From positions 62,001 to 126,000 of the forward strand of contig CACYQN010000001.1 in the NCBI GenBank assembly GCA_902776565.1: a DNA stretch of 64,000 bases, written 5' to 3'. This stretch comes from an uncultured Bacteroidia bacterium. GTDB lineage: Bacteria > Bacteroidota > Bacteroidia > Bacteroidales > ML635J-15. Positions 24,121 through 32,072 of the stretch are shown piece by piece; positions within the stretch are counted from its first letter, which is position 1, and every line of letters begins with the position of its first letter. The translations under genes were made by a program, and so were the position numbers. Under the pieces are notes generated by a model. It had not been told where the DNA came from and did not search any database. It saw only the letters and a program-made list of their open reading frames with translations.

Positions 24121-24220
24121 CTATGCCTGCGGCGTTTGAGGCTGCGCCAGTTTGAGTGGCTACGCCGTTTCTGGGTTATGTTGCGTCGTGGCGTGCCGCG
24201 ACCGTACTAATGGGTTCAAT
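24121..24220. repeat. Degraded intergenic repeats (GGCTACGCCGTTT and GTGGCGTGCCGCGAC)
   Basis: GGCGTTTGAGGCTGCGCC and GTTTGAGTGGCTACGCCGTTTC are inverted relatives of the tandem repeat at 22318. CGTGGCGTGCCGCGACCGTAC (24187-24207) belongs to a second palindromic family also seen at 32832, 53577 and 54765. Confidence 0.5.
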
Positions 24221-24311
24221 GTTCAAAGGTTTGAATGGATGTTCAGTTTCTATTCGAAAAGCAAGATTCTGAATTGGTATTTTTTCAAATTTTCAAGTCC
24301 CCAAATCGTGT

Positions 24312-24327
24312 TTGGCACGAACTTTGT
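24312..24327 (+). promoter_or_regulatory. Sigma-54-like -24/-12 promoter, distal copy
   Basis: TTGGCACG-AACT-TTGT fits TTGGCACG-N4-TTGC except for the last base. The GG and the -12 G are 10 bases apart as required by RpoN. It lies 121 bases before the start at 24448. Confidence 0.5.
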
Positions 24328-24374
24328 TATATTCTTAGGCGGTGATGAAAAAATAATTCTTCGCCAGATGCTCT

Positions 24375-24390
24375 TTGGCACGAAATTTGA
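24375..24390 (+). promoter_or_regulatory. Sigma-54-like -24/-12 promoter, proximal copy
   Basis: TTGGCACG-AAAT-TTGA, a second RpoN-type element 63 bases after the first and in the same direction. The expected start of transcription, about 12 bases past the -12 G, gives a leader near 47 bases for the gene at 24448. Confidence 0.55.
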
Positions 24391-24447
24391 ATATGAATAA
24401 AGTGTAAATTAAAAATAAAATTATTGTTAAATAAAAAAATTAAAGTC

Positions 24448-24843
24448 ATGAAAGCAAAAGTAACATTTTTGATGGTAATGGTAGCGTTCTTCTTCGCAAG
24501 CCAAGTTTCAGCACAGGAAATCTTAACTGCAACTAGAGTTGTAAAGTCAAGAGGTGCACAGTCTGAGTATGTTGTTCCACAGGGTGACAACGCAATCGAA
24601 AGACCAGTTCTCTCAAGAGGTGGTTGCGTAGTAAAGCTCGACAACTGGACAGGTTATTATGTTGATATTTGGGTTGACAAGTCTTACAAGGGCCGTCTGA
24701 ATCCGTGGGAAAACTCACAGCTCATTCTCCCGGAAGGTTTCAACGAAGTTTACTGCCGCACAATGGGTGAAAGCTACCAGTGGCAGTCGGGTGGCGAATG
24801 CAACGAACAGTTTGTTCTGCAGGTGCCAGAAGAAGACGAATAA
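24448..24843 (+). CDS. Small secreted protein of unknown function, caspase-linked
   Basis: 131 residues from the ATG at 24448 (an upstream TTG is unlikely). Signal peptide ends at SQVSAQE. The mature protein (~108 residues) has three cysteines and phrases such as DNWTGYYVDIWVDKSYKGRLNPWE that suggest a beta sandwich, and an acidic tail EEDE. No family recognised. It is followed, after a hairpin with a weak T-tail, by an exported caspase gene 69 bases away; the caspase also ends in an acidic EGEE tail. Two sigma-54-like promoters precede it, so the pair may be an inducible operon. Confidence 0.8.
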   Translation: MKAKVTFLMVMVAFFFASQVSAQEILTATRVVKSRGAQSEYVVPQGDNAIERPVLSRGGCVVKLDNWTGYYVDIWVDKSYKGRLNPWENSQLILPEGFNEVYCRTMGESYQWQSGGECNEQFVLQVPEEDE

Positions 24844-24860
24844 GAGAATTTGATAGTTAG

Positions 24861-24890
24861 AATGATGAGCCAAGCGGCTCATCATTCTTT
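24861..24890 (+). terminator. Hairpin between the secreted protein and the caspase gene
   Basis: AATGATGAGCC (24861-24871) pairs perfectly with GGCTCATCATT (24876-24886), then CTTTG. The stem is strong but the T-tract is poor, so partial readthrough into the caspase gene is likely. Confidence 0.65.
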
Positions 24891-24912
24891 GTAAATTTTA
24901 AAAGTTTGAGAG

Positions 24913-26949
24913 ATGAAAAAGATAATAATATTAGTAACAGCGTTTTTGCTTGCTGCAGTCTGCGCAAATGCTCATAAGTACGCGCTCATTATCGCAGTTG
25001 GTAACTACGACCAGAACTTGACCGGATGGTATCCTATCAGTGCCGACCACGATGTTCCTTTAATCCAGAAGACTCTTGTCGGTCTTGGATTTGACGAAAA
25101 GGACATTATGTATTTGAAGGACGAACAGGCAACCAAGGCCGGTATGGTCAACGCTTTCAACGAACTCCTCGGTAAGGTTTCGGAAGGCGATGATGTCGTT
25201 ATACATTATAGCGGTCACGGACATCAGATTTTTGACGACAACGGCGACGAAATCGATGGTCTCGACGAATGCCTCGTTTGCTACGACGCTCCTATGAAAA
25301 TGACTGAAGGTTACGATGGTAGCCTCCATTTCAGGGACGATGAACTTGGCGCAGTAGTTGAGAAATTCCGCATTAAGCTGGGTAAGGACGGTCATATCCT
25401 TCTTTTCCTTGACTCCTGCCACTCGGGTACTGGTACTCGCGGTGCTGCAAAGGTTAGAGGCGGTGCTCCCGCTTTGGTTCCTGCAGGATGGCATGCTCCG
25501 AGCGGTGCTCCCAAGACCGACGGCAAGATTGGTATGGGTATGGGCGCAACCAGTTCTCGTGGTGCTGTTGACGTAAACAACCTCGCTAAGTACGTTGTTT
25601 TCTCGGGCGCTAGCGCAAACGAACTTAACTACGAAACGTTCGACGATGAAAACAATTCGGTTGGCTCTTTGTCGTACTGCTTGTACAAGTCGTTCTCGCA
25701 GATGAAGGAAGGCGACACCTACCGTCAGGTATTTGCAAGGATAATGGCTGAAATGGCAGCTAAGGCTCCTTTCCAGAATCCTGCAATCGAAGGTGATGTC
25801 GACTTCACAGTTTTCGGTGGCGACTTCACAACTCAGGCCGAATACTTCAACATGACATCGGTAAAGAACGACTCGGTTATCACAATCAATGCTGGTCGTC
25901 TTGTAGGTGTAAATCCTGGAACTACCGTAGCATTCGTTGCTCCCGGTACTTCTCGCCTCGAAGAAGGGACACCAGTTCTCACAACCGGTCGCGTTATTAG
26001 CGCAGAAAACTTCAAGTCGCGCGTTGCTCTCGACACCAAGATGAAGTTCAAGACTAATCAGGACGCTTGGGTTTTCGTAAAGGCAAGAACTTTCACCGAC
26101 CAGAAGATTAAGGTCAGCGTTGACCCAGAAATGGATCCGGCATTGAAGAAGGCTCTGGACAATGAAATTTCGCACTCGAGCTTTGCCGAACTTACCACCG
26201 ATGCTCCCGAAATCACATTGAACTACGGACGTACTCGTGGTGCAAAGGTTATCTCGGTAAACAATGCATTGTACAACAAGGAATTGCATAAGATTTCGAA
26301 TATTGATGAGTCTGCTCTTGAGTCGGATGTTATGTCAACTTTGAATAACTTTGCACAGGGTAAGATTATCAAGGCTTTGGATTTCTCCGATGACCGTTTC
26401 AACATCGTTATGGAACTCCTTCCTGTTGAAGCTGACATCTATGACGACGGAACTTTCGAAATTACCGAATATCTTGACAAGGATAAGTTCATCGTAAACG
26501 AAGTTCCTGGATTCACCGCTGAGAATATGGCTGTAATCAAGGTTACAAACAATGGAACAAAGAAGGCTTTCTTCAACATCATTGATATTCAGCCCGACGG
26601 TTTCATCAACCCGATTATCCCGACCGTAAACGACAGCGATGGTCGTGAATATTACCTCGAACCTGGCGAATCGGCAATCCTCAAGAATACAATCGTAATG
26701 TTTGGTCCTCCATACGGAAACGAAGTGTTCAAGGTTATTGCTACCGACAAGCCGTTCAACCTGTCTGCAACTATTATGCAGCACGGAAGCTCGTCGAGAG
26801 GTGATTCGTCGAACATCTTCGAAAGCGCACTTGGCATTGGCAACTCAGGTGTTAACACCCGTGGTGCTGCTACGGTAAGCGCAAAGAAGCAGGACGACAA
26901 GATGGGTACTTACGAGTACACCTTCAAGATTATGGAAGGCGAAGAATAA
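24913..26949 (+). CDS. Exported caspase-family (C14) cysteine peptidase
   Basis: 678 residues with a signal peptide ending at CANAH. The caspase/metacaspase domain (about 22-310) shows the catalytic pair: His102 in HYSGHGHQ and Cys169 in LDSCHSGTGT. Acidic DDNGDEIDGLDE following the His loop is typical of type I metacaspase-like enzymes with basic P1 preference. A beta-rich C-terminal region (310-678) carries phrases such as PDGFINPIIP and YYLEPGESAIL found in bacterial C14 proteins that sense or bind partners (DUF4384-like). Exported caspases act outside the cytoplasm; substrate unknown. Codon use is markedly biased, suggesting high expression. Confidence 0.92.
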   Translation: MKKIIILVTAFLLAAVCANAHKYALIIAVGNYDQNLTGWYPISADHDVPLIQKTLVGLGFDEKDIMYLKDEQATKAGMVNAFNELLGKVSEGDDVVIHYSGHGHQIFDDNGDEIDGLDECLVCYDAPMKMTEGYDGSLHFRDDELGAVVEKFRIKLGKDGHILLFLDSCHSGTGTRGAAKVRGGAPALVPAGWHAPSGAPKTDGKIGMGMGATSSRGAVDVNNLAKYVVFSGASANELNYETFDDENNSVGSLSYCLYKSFSQMKEGDTYRQVFARIMAEMAAKAPFQNPAIEGDVDFTVFGGDFTTQAEYFNMTSVKNDSVITINAGRLVGVNPGTTVAFVAPGTSRLEEGTPVLTTGRVISAENFKSRVALDTKMKFKTNQDAWVFVKARTFTDQKIKVSVDPEMDPALKKALDNEISHSSFAELTTDAPEITLNYGRTRGAKVISVNNALYNKELHKISNIDESALESDVMSTLNNFAQGKIIKALDFSDDRFNIVMELLPVEADIYDDGTFEITEYLDKDKFIVNEVPGFTAENMAVIKVTNNGTKKAFFNIIDIQPDGFINPIIPTVNDSDGREYYLEPGESAILKNTIVMFGPPYGNEVFKVIATDKPFNLSATIMQHGSSSRGDSSNIFESALGIGNSGVNTRGAATVSAKKQDDKMGTYEYTFKIMEGEE

Positions 26950-26970
26950 TTGTTGATAATAAAGTTTTAA

Positions 26971-26999
26971 AAAGCATCTCAGTTCGAGATGCTTTTTTT
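26971..26999 (+). terminator. Terminator after the caspase gene
   Basis: AAAGCATCTC (26971-26980) pairs with GAGATGCTTT (26986-26995) and is followed by a T-run. Confidence 0.88.
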
Positions 27000-27010
27000 A
27001 TTTTTGTGGT

Positions 27011-27472
27011 ATGAAAAGATATTTTATCGTGTTTGTCCTTGTGCTGATGTCTGTTGTAATGCAGGCGCAGACGTTCCCCTCGTGGTTGGCTGGTAAATGG
27101 GAAATACCTTCGTTATCTACTTTTTCCGGTAGTTCTTACGAAGAATGGACTCAAGTGTCGGACAGTCATTTTGAAGGGAAGACCTATCGTATTTTTGGAA
27201 ACGACACTATAATCTTCGACCGTATGAGCATTCGTACCGAAGGGAAAGGTGTCGTCTTGAAAATGTCGGCGGAGAAAGGCGGAAAACGTTTCTTGGCTGA
27301 TTTCAAGGGCAAGAAAGTTTGTGAGGAACTGTGGGCGTTTGAGTGTTCTGAATCGGATTCTCCCTCAGCCATTTATTATCGTAATCTTGGTAATGGTCAG
27401 GTTTATGTATGGACCGAGGTCACAACAAGTTTCGATGTTTGCGCCGATTTCATAATGAGCAAGCTAAAGTGA
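27011..27472 (+). CDS. Exported DUF6265-like protein
   Basis: 153 residues with a signal peptide ending at MQAQTF. The mature part begins WLAGKWEI and contains EEWTQVSDSHFEGKTYRI and DTIIFDRMSI, a layout that resembles the lipocalin-like DUF6265 family. Function unknown. Its stop codon overlaps the start of the next gene (TGATG), so the two are coupled although one product is exported and the other cytoplasmic. Confidence 0.7.
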   Translation: MKRYFIVFVLVLMSVVMQAQTFPSWLAGKWEIPSLSTFSGSSYEEWTQVSDSHFEGKTYRIFGNDTIIFDRMSIRTEGKGVVLKMSAEKGGKRFLADFKGKKVCEELWAFECSESDSPSAIYYRNLGNGQVYVWTEVTTSFDVCADFIMSKLK

Positions 27473-27930
27473 TGGACAGGCCGAGGTTGTGTTTTCCGCC
27501 GTACGAATTTCGCTTGAAGGAAGATGCGGGCAAATCGTTGATTTTCGATGAAATACGCAAGAAGTGGATAGTCTGCACCCCCGAAGAGTGGGTAAGGCAG
27601 AACCTTGTGCGTTTTCTTGTGCAGGATTGTGCCTATCCGCAGGCTTTGGTTGCCTTGGAAAAGCAAGTGCTTGTGGCGGAGCGTAGTCTGCGCTTCGATG
27701 CCTTGATTTACGACAGGGAATTTTTTCCGCTGATGATTATCGAGTGCAAGGCACCTACGGTAAAGTTGACACAGAAGGTTTTCGACCAGATTTGGCACTA
27801 TAATTATGAAATAAAGGCACCGTTCTTTATTGTTACCAATGGCATTGACTTCATTATGGGGCGCTACGATGCGGGCAAAGGTGTAGAGTTCTTCGAAACG
27901 GTAAAGGCGTTTGAGGAACTAGTGAGATAA
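27472..27930 (+). CDS. Stand-alone HsdR N-terminal-type nuclease domain protein
   Basis: 152 residues; the ATG at 27472 is chosen because it overlaps the preceding stop and matches the family start. The whole protein is the PD-(D/E)XK nuclease domain found at the N-terminus of type I restriction HsdR subunits (HSDR_N_2): Asp76 in RFDALIYDRE, Glu91 and Lys93 in MIIECKAPT, and FYIVTNG-like IVTNGIDF near the end. No helicase, HsdM or HsdS is present. This short version is widespread in Bacteroidota and may have a housekeeping DNA role. Confidence 0.88.
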   Translation: MDRPRLCFPPYEFRLKEDAGKSLIFDEIRKKWIVCTPEEWVRQNLVRFLVQDCAYPQALVALEKQVLVAERSLRFDALIYDREFFPLMIIECKAPTVKLTQKVFDQIWHYNYEIKAPFFIVTNGIDFIMGRYDAGKGVEFFETVKAFEELVR

Positions 27931-27956
27931 AAAAAGCACGGGCATCCGTGCTTTTT
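27931..27956. terminator. Bidirectional terminator between convergent genes
   Basis: AAAAAGCACGG (27931-27941) pairs with CCGTGCTTTTT (27946-27956) with a GCAT loop; it serves the HsdR_N gene on the plus strand and the gene at 27996 on the minus strand. Confidence 0.85.
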
Positions 27957-27995
27957 AAATTGTATCGTCTAAGAATTTTAGCCTTTTCGATCTCA

Positions 27996-29024
27996 TTATT
28001 TCTTAATATAGAAACTGTCGAGACCTACGCCAAACAGATGCAATGTGCCGTATCCACTGCCGTTGTATTCCTGGGCAAAGCCGTAGTCGCAGGTGTAGTA
28101 GAGGTCGTCGTATTTGCTTTGGCAAACCACGTATGCGTTGATTCTGCGACGGATAGGACGTGTGAGGTTGTAGTCGATTGTCCAGTCGCCACTTGTGATG
28201 ACAACCTTTACAACTGGCTTTGATGTCGGGTACATCCTCATGTATATTGCTTTTATCTGTGCTTCGAGGGATGAATTTTTCATTCCGGCAATAGGCATCG
28301 ACTTGGCATTGTCGTGGGCTTTCTTGGCTTTTTCTGCTTCGTAGGCTGCATCTACTTCCTGTTTTTCCTTGAGCATCTCGTCAAATGTTCGCACTGTTTC
28401 AAGCTGGTGGTTGGGGTAGGTATTGGCTACTTCGGCAGGAATCTTGCCGAAGATATCTTGAAGTTGCTTGCGGTAACTTTCGAATTCGGGAGTGGCACTT
28501 TTTACCTGTCCGTTCGAGACTGCCAGTTCAAGATGCTCGTTTCCAAAATTGTAGTAATAAGCTTTTACCATCGGGTCGTTGTAGGCGTTGGCCTTGGCAA
28601 TTGCCCAAGGTATGTCTATCATGTATTGACAGTCGAAACCCTTGCACTTTACACCTTCCGTGAGCAGTTCTATAGCCGATTTGCGAGCAGCCTTGTATGC
28701 GTTCTGTGCATCGAATGTAATTATATTTTCTTTGTCAACCTTTTTGGCAATCTTCTGGTAGTAAGTTGATGTTATGAACTCTTCCGAAGCAAGGTAGCTT
28801 ATGTCCTTGTTTGCCACGGCAGTCTTGATTTTCTGTGTAACTGTGTTGAGAGCCTGCATCAGTTCAATTGGTGTTGATGACTCGTCAACGATAGGCAGTT
28901 CGCCGTTTTGTGAATTGTTGTTGCTGTCGATGTTGTTGTTCTGTAGCAAGGCATCAACTTTTCCCTGTGCGTTCGCAAATCCGAGGCAGAATAATGCCAA
29001 TGTGATGAATAAAGCTTTTTTCAT
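27996..29024 (-). CDS. Exported protein of unknown function
   Basis: 342 residues. A signal peptide ends at GFANAQG, followed by an Asn-rich linker (NNNIDSNNNSQN), a helical region (residues ~55-250) with many Ala/Lys and a C-terminal beta-rich portion (VVITSGDWTIDYN, YVVCQSKYDDLYY, GYGTLHLFG). I do not recognise the family. It is monocistronic, with a terminator downstream. Confidence 0.75.
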   Translation of the reverse strand: MKKALFITLALFCLGFANAQGKVDALLQNNNIDSNNNSQNGELPIVDESSTPIELMQALNTVTQKIKTAVANKDISYLASEEFITSTYYQKIAKKVDKENIITFDAQNAYKAARKSAIELLTEGVKCKGFDCQYMIDIPWAIAKANAYNDPMVKAYYYNFGNEHLELAVSNGQVKSATPEFESYRKQLQDIFGKIPAEVANTYPNHQLETVRTFDEMLKEKQEVDAAYEAEKAKKAHDNAKSMPIAGMKNSSLEAQIKAIYMRMYPTSKPVVKVVITSGDWTIDYNLTRPIRRRINAYVVCQSKYDDLYYTCDYGFAQEYNGSGYGTLHLFGVGLDSFYIKK

Positions 29025-29185
29025 ATCTATAATTTTTTTCGCAGATTCTCCTACCCTGAATATGCAACTTTCTGTCGTGGAATCTGCATTTCCGACCGAA
29101 AAATTGCGTTGTATTTTGTCCTTCCTTTATTGTGCCATAGTGAAATGAGTATTGATAGGAAACTTGACCACGTTCATTTCGCCTC

Positions 29186-29245
29186 TTCGACTACGCTTAC
29201 TTCGACAGCCCTTCGACTACGCTCAGGGAGCTGCTCAGTACGTCT
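29186..29245. repeat. Intergenic repeat CTTCGACTACGCTCAGGGAGC
   Basis: CTTCGACTACGCTTACTTCGACAG is followed by CCTTCGACTACGCTCAGGGAGC (29212-29233). Related sequences lie at 42474-42515 and, inverted, at 53718-53752. It occupies the gap between the gene at 27996 and def; no ORF seen. Confidence 0.55.
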
Positions 29246-29269
29246 CTGTGTGCAAAGCACAATCGTAAA

Positions 29270-29821
29270 TCAATTCACCTTGACTCTATAGCTTGTCTTA
29301 ACCTTTCCTTTCGAGATGTCGCTTAGGCGGTTCTTGAGGAAATGCTTGCGGATGGGGTTTATCTTGTCGCAGAAGACAATGCCCTGCAAGTGGTCGAACT
29401 CGTGCTGCACTACCACAGCCCTGTTGCCCGACAACTTTTCGGTTACTTCCTCGAAGTTTTCGTTAAAGTATGTGACTGTGATGTCGTTGTAGCGGGTGAC
29501 TTCCTCGTGGATGTTGGGAACACTCAGGCAACCTTCCTCGAAAACAATCTTCTTTGTGCCTTCGAATGTTACTTGCGGATTTATCATTACGCGCTTGAAG
29601 CCTTTGCAGATTGGGTCGTCGTCAGCAAAAGGAGAGGCGTCGAGAACCAGCAAGTTGATGTTCAGGCCAATTTGCGGAGCTGCAAGACCTACGCCATTGG
29701 AATGGTACATTGTCTCGAACATGTTGTCAATCAATTGCTTGAGGTCTGGATAATTCTTGTCAATGTCTTCCGATTTTTTCCTCAGTATGGGGTTGCCGTA
29801 TAAGTATATTGGTAATATCAT
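29270..29821 (-). CDS. def: Peptide deformylase
   Basis: 183 residues, usual length. All three motifs are present: GVGLAAPQIG (residues 43-52), EEGCLSVP with metal ligand Cys98, and HEFDH with His140, catalytic Glu141 and His144. It removes the formyl group from new polypeptides. It is the last gene of an operon in which fmt, the enzyme that adds the formyl group, is two genes upstream; its start overlaps the end of ruvX by four bases. Confidence 0.97.
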   Translation of the reverse strand: MILPIYLYGNPILRKKSEDIDKNYPDLKQLIDNMFETMYHSNGVGLAAPQIGLNINLLVLDASPFADDDPICKGFKRVMINPQVTFEGTKKIVFEEGCLSVPNIHEEVTRYNDITVTYFNENFEEVTEKLSGNRAVVVQHEFDHLQGIVFCDKINPIRKHFLKNRLSDISKGKVKTSYRVKVN

Positions 29822-30243
29822 AGTTTTGAAAATTTTTCTTGTTCCATGTATGATTGAAGTATTATTGTCGCGCTTATTTTATCGACCATTGTCTTGTCGC
29901 GACGCTGTTTGCGTGTTGTTCCGCCGTCAAGCATAGCCTGAAATGCCAGTTTCGATGTAAAACGCTCGTCAACAGGTATGAATGTCAAGTTTGGAAAAAC
30001 TTTTTTCAGCCGGTTCAATATTGGTGTGATGTATTGCATTGATTCTGAAGGCGAATTGTCCATTTGGGTAGGAAGCCCGTAGATGATTTTCTCGACTTCG
30101 TTCTTGGTAATGTAGTCGGTGAGGAACTTTTCGAGTTCGCCCGACGGAACGGTTTCCAAGGCTGTGGCAATAATGCGGCTTGTGTCGGTAACCGCCACGC
30201 CAGTCTTTTTGCGTCCTATGTCCAATGCCAAGTATCGTCCCAT
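29818..30243 (-). CDS. ruvX: YqgF/RuvX family RNase H-like nuclease (putative Holliday junction resolvase)
   Basis: 141 residues. RNase H-like fold: LALDIGRKKTGVAVTD carries the first catalytic Asp, KIIYGLPTQMDNSPS the middle strand, and PVDERFTSKLA and RRDKTMVDKISATIIL the later acidic sites. The family processes 16S rRNA 5' ends (YqgF/YrrK) and has been proposed as a Holliday junction resolvase. Coupled by overlaps to fmt upstream and def downstream. Confidence 0.95.
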   Translation of the reverse strand: MGRYLALDIGRKKTGVAVTDTSRIIATALETVPSGELEKFLTDYITKNEVEKIIYGLPTQMDNSPSESMQYITPILNRLKKVFPNLTFIPVDERFTSKLAFQAMLDGGTTRKQRRDKTMVDKISATIILQSYMEQEKFSKL

Positions 30244-31181
30244 TATTTGTCGGTGTTAAATTTGAATCCGTTTAGGAAATCCTTGATTGCCATGCGCTTT
30301 TTGCCTTGCATCTGCAGTTCGAGTATTGAAACGAAGCCATCCTGCGTGGCAACTTTCAGGAACGATTTGTTGTCGGAAACAAAAGTGCCTGCTGCAAGGT
30401 TATGTTTTTCAACGCTATATGCCGATGTAAATATTTTTGCGGTAATGTCGTCCTTCAGGTAGCACCATGCTGCTGGATAAGGCGAAAGTCCGCGTATAAG
30501 GTTGTGAATATCAATCGATTTGTTATTCCAGTTTATTTGGCAGAATTCCTTTGTGATTTTTGGCGCTGGGTGTAGGCCTTCGGTGCGGATTGAATCTTGC
30601 TCGATGGCATTTACGTTGCCAGAAGCAATTATATCAACGGTTTTGCAGACAGCCTCGGCACCGATGAACATCAGCTTGTCGTACAATGTTCCGATGTTGT
30701 CTTCTGGTTCGATGGCGCATCTTTCCTGCATTATGATTTTGCCGGTGTCGATTTGCTCGTCGATGTAGAAAGTTGTGATTCCCGTTTCGGTTTCACCGTT
30801 GATTATGGCGTGGTTAATCGGAGCAGCGCCACGATAGTCGGGGAGGAGTGCCGCGTGAAGGTTTATGGTTCCACGCTTTGGCATTGCCCATACTTCCTTT
30901 GGAAGCATACGGAAAGCCACAACGACAAACAAGTCGGCATCAATTTCCTTGAGTTGAGCAAGAAATTCGGGCGATTTCAGCTTTTCGGGCTGAAGTATGG
31001 GCAGGTTGTGTTCGAGTGCAAATTTCTTTACATCCGAAAATTGTATGTTTTTGCCTCTTCCTGCGGGCTTGTCGGGAGTTGTTACCACGGCTTTCACGTT
31101 GTAGCCTTTGTCAAGCAAAGTTTTCAGCGATGTGACCGCAAATTCGGGCGTACCCATGAATATGATAGGAATGTCTGTCAT
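30243..31181 (-). CDS. fmt: Methionyl-tRNA formyltransferase
   Basis: 312 residues, typical length. MGTPEFAVTSLKTLL at the start, AFRMLPKEVWAMPKRGTINLHAALLPDYRGAAPI with the conserved N/H/D catalytic set around residues 106-145, and a C-terminal tRNA-binding OB-like domain. It formylates initiator methionyl-tRNA. It sits between a SUMF1-domain lipoprotein (3-base gap) and ruvX (1-base overlap). Confidence 0.97.
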   Translation of the reverse strand: MTDIPIIFMGTPEFAVTSLKTLLDKGYNVKAVVTTPDKPAGRGKNIQFSDVKKFALEHNLPILQPEKLKSPEFLAQLKEIDADLFVVVAFRMLPKEVWAMPKRGTINLHAALLPDYRGAAPINHAIINGETETGITTFYIDEQIDTGKIIMQERCAIEPEDNIGTLYDKLMFIGAEAVCKTVDIIASGNVNAIEQDSIRTEGLHPAPKITKEFCQINWNNKSIDIHNLIRGLSPYPAAWCYLKDDITAKIFTSAYSVEKHNLAAGTFVSDNKSFLKVATQDGFVSILELQMQGKKRMAIKDFLNGFKFNTDK

Positions 31182-31184
31182 TTT

Positions 31185-32066
31185 CTATTCGGCTGTCATT
31201 GCAATTCTAAATCCGTAGGGGCCTCCGCAGGTGCTTGGCGTACGCGAGTAGCGGTACGACACACGGCTGAACTTTTCGTTGAGGAAGGAGCTTCCGCCAC
31301 GGACAACAATGTATTTGTTTTCAATCTCGTCGTTTACATCCGATGCTTCGCTGCCAAAGTTGTTGTACCAGGTGCTGCACCATTCGTAAACATTTCCGCT
31401 CATGTCGAAAATGCCCAGTTCGTTGGCTTTCTTGCCACCAACCGGATGTGTTGTGAATTCGCTGTTGGCATCGTACCATGCAACCTCGGTTATGACATTG
31501 CTTCCCGAATATTTGCTGCCTCGCGATAAATTTCCGCCTCTTGCTGCGTATTCCCATTCTGTTTCGGATGGCAGACGCACTTCCTTGCCGCTCTTTTCGC
31601 TGAACCATTTGCAGTATTCCTTGGCATCGTTCCAGCTTACGTGGGCAACCGGATGGTTGTATTCCTGCTTGTCGTAAAGCGAACCTTGTGAGTTGAAACG
31701 CCAGTTTACACCTTTCTTGTACGATTTCATACCGTCGGCACAGATAAGGCTCGAATCCGATTTCTCGGCGTCGGTCTTGTAGTTTGTTTCTTCGACAAAC
31801 TTTGCAAACTGAGCAACTGTCACTTCGTATTTGCCAATGTAGAAATCCTTTACCGTTTCTTCGTGGGCTGGCTTCTCGTCGTTGTAGCAGTCGTTGCCCT
31901 GTTCTTCGGTGCATCCCATGGTGAATGTTCCACCTTCTACAAAGGCGAATTCGGTGTCGCAAAGGTTCATCTCGTGGTTGGCATTAGGCGACTTATCCTC
32001 GCTTTTGCAAGCCCACGCAAAGACTACGCAGATTAAAGCCGAAGCAATAAGATTTCTGTTCTTCAT
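31185..32066 (-). CDS. SUMF1/FGE-domain lipoprotein
   Basis: 293 residues. Lipobox FAWAC (Cys20). The mature part is one formylglycine-generating-enzyme-like domain: FVEGGTFTMGC, DFYIGKYEVT, HPVAHVSWNDAKEYCKWFSE, RLPSETEWEYAARGG, GNVYEWCSTWY, VVRGGSSF and GPYGFRIAM. The active-site Cys pair used by true FGE is not evident at the end (one Cys in STCGGPYGF), so a catalytic role is doubtful. T9SS components GldJ and GldK are also SUMF1-like lipoproteins, but this one is shorter and I do not assign it to either. Confidence 0.88.
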   Translation of the reverse strand: MKNRNLIASALICVVFAWACKSEDKSPNANHEMNLCDTEFAFVEGGTFTMGCTEEQGNDCYNDEKPAHEETVKDFYIGKYEVTVAQFAKFVEETNYKTDAEKSDSSLICADGMKSYKKGVNWRFNSQGSLYDKQEYNHPVAHVSWNDAKEYCKWFSEKSGKEVRLPSETEWEYAARGGNLSRGSKYSGSNVITEVAWYDANSEFTTHPVGGKKANELGIFDMSGNVYEWCSTWYNNFGSEASDVNDEIENKYIVVRGGSSFLNEKFSRVSYRYSRTPSTCGGPYGFRIAMTAE

Positions 32067-32072
32067 TCTTCC

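Noticed and set aside
25060..26289. A 409-codon minus-strand ORF opposite the caspase gene
   Set aside because: It mirrors the strongly biased codons of the caspase, which has intact catalytic motifs and signal peptide.
31185..32066. Naming this gene gldK or gldJ
   Set aside because: It shares the SUMF1 domain but is shorter and not next to other gld genes; the fold is common in this phylum.
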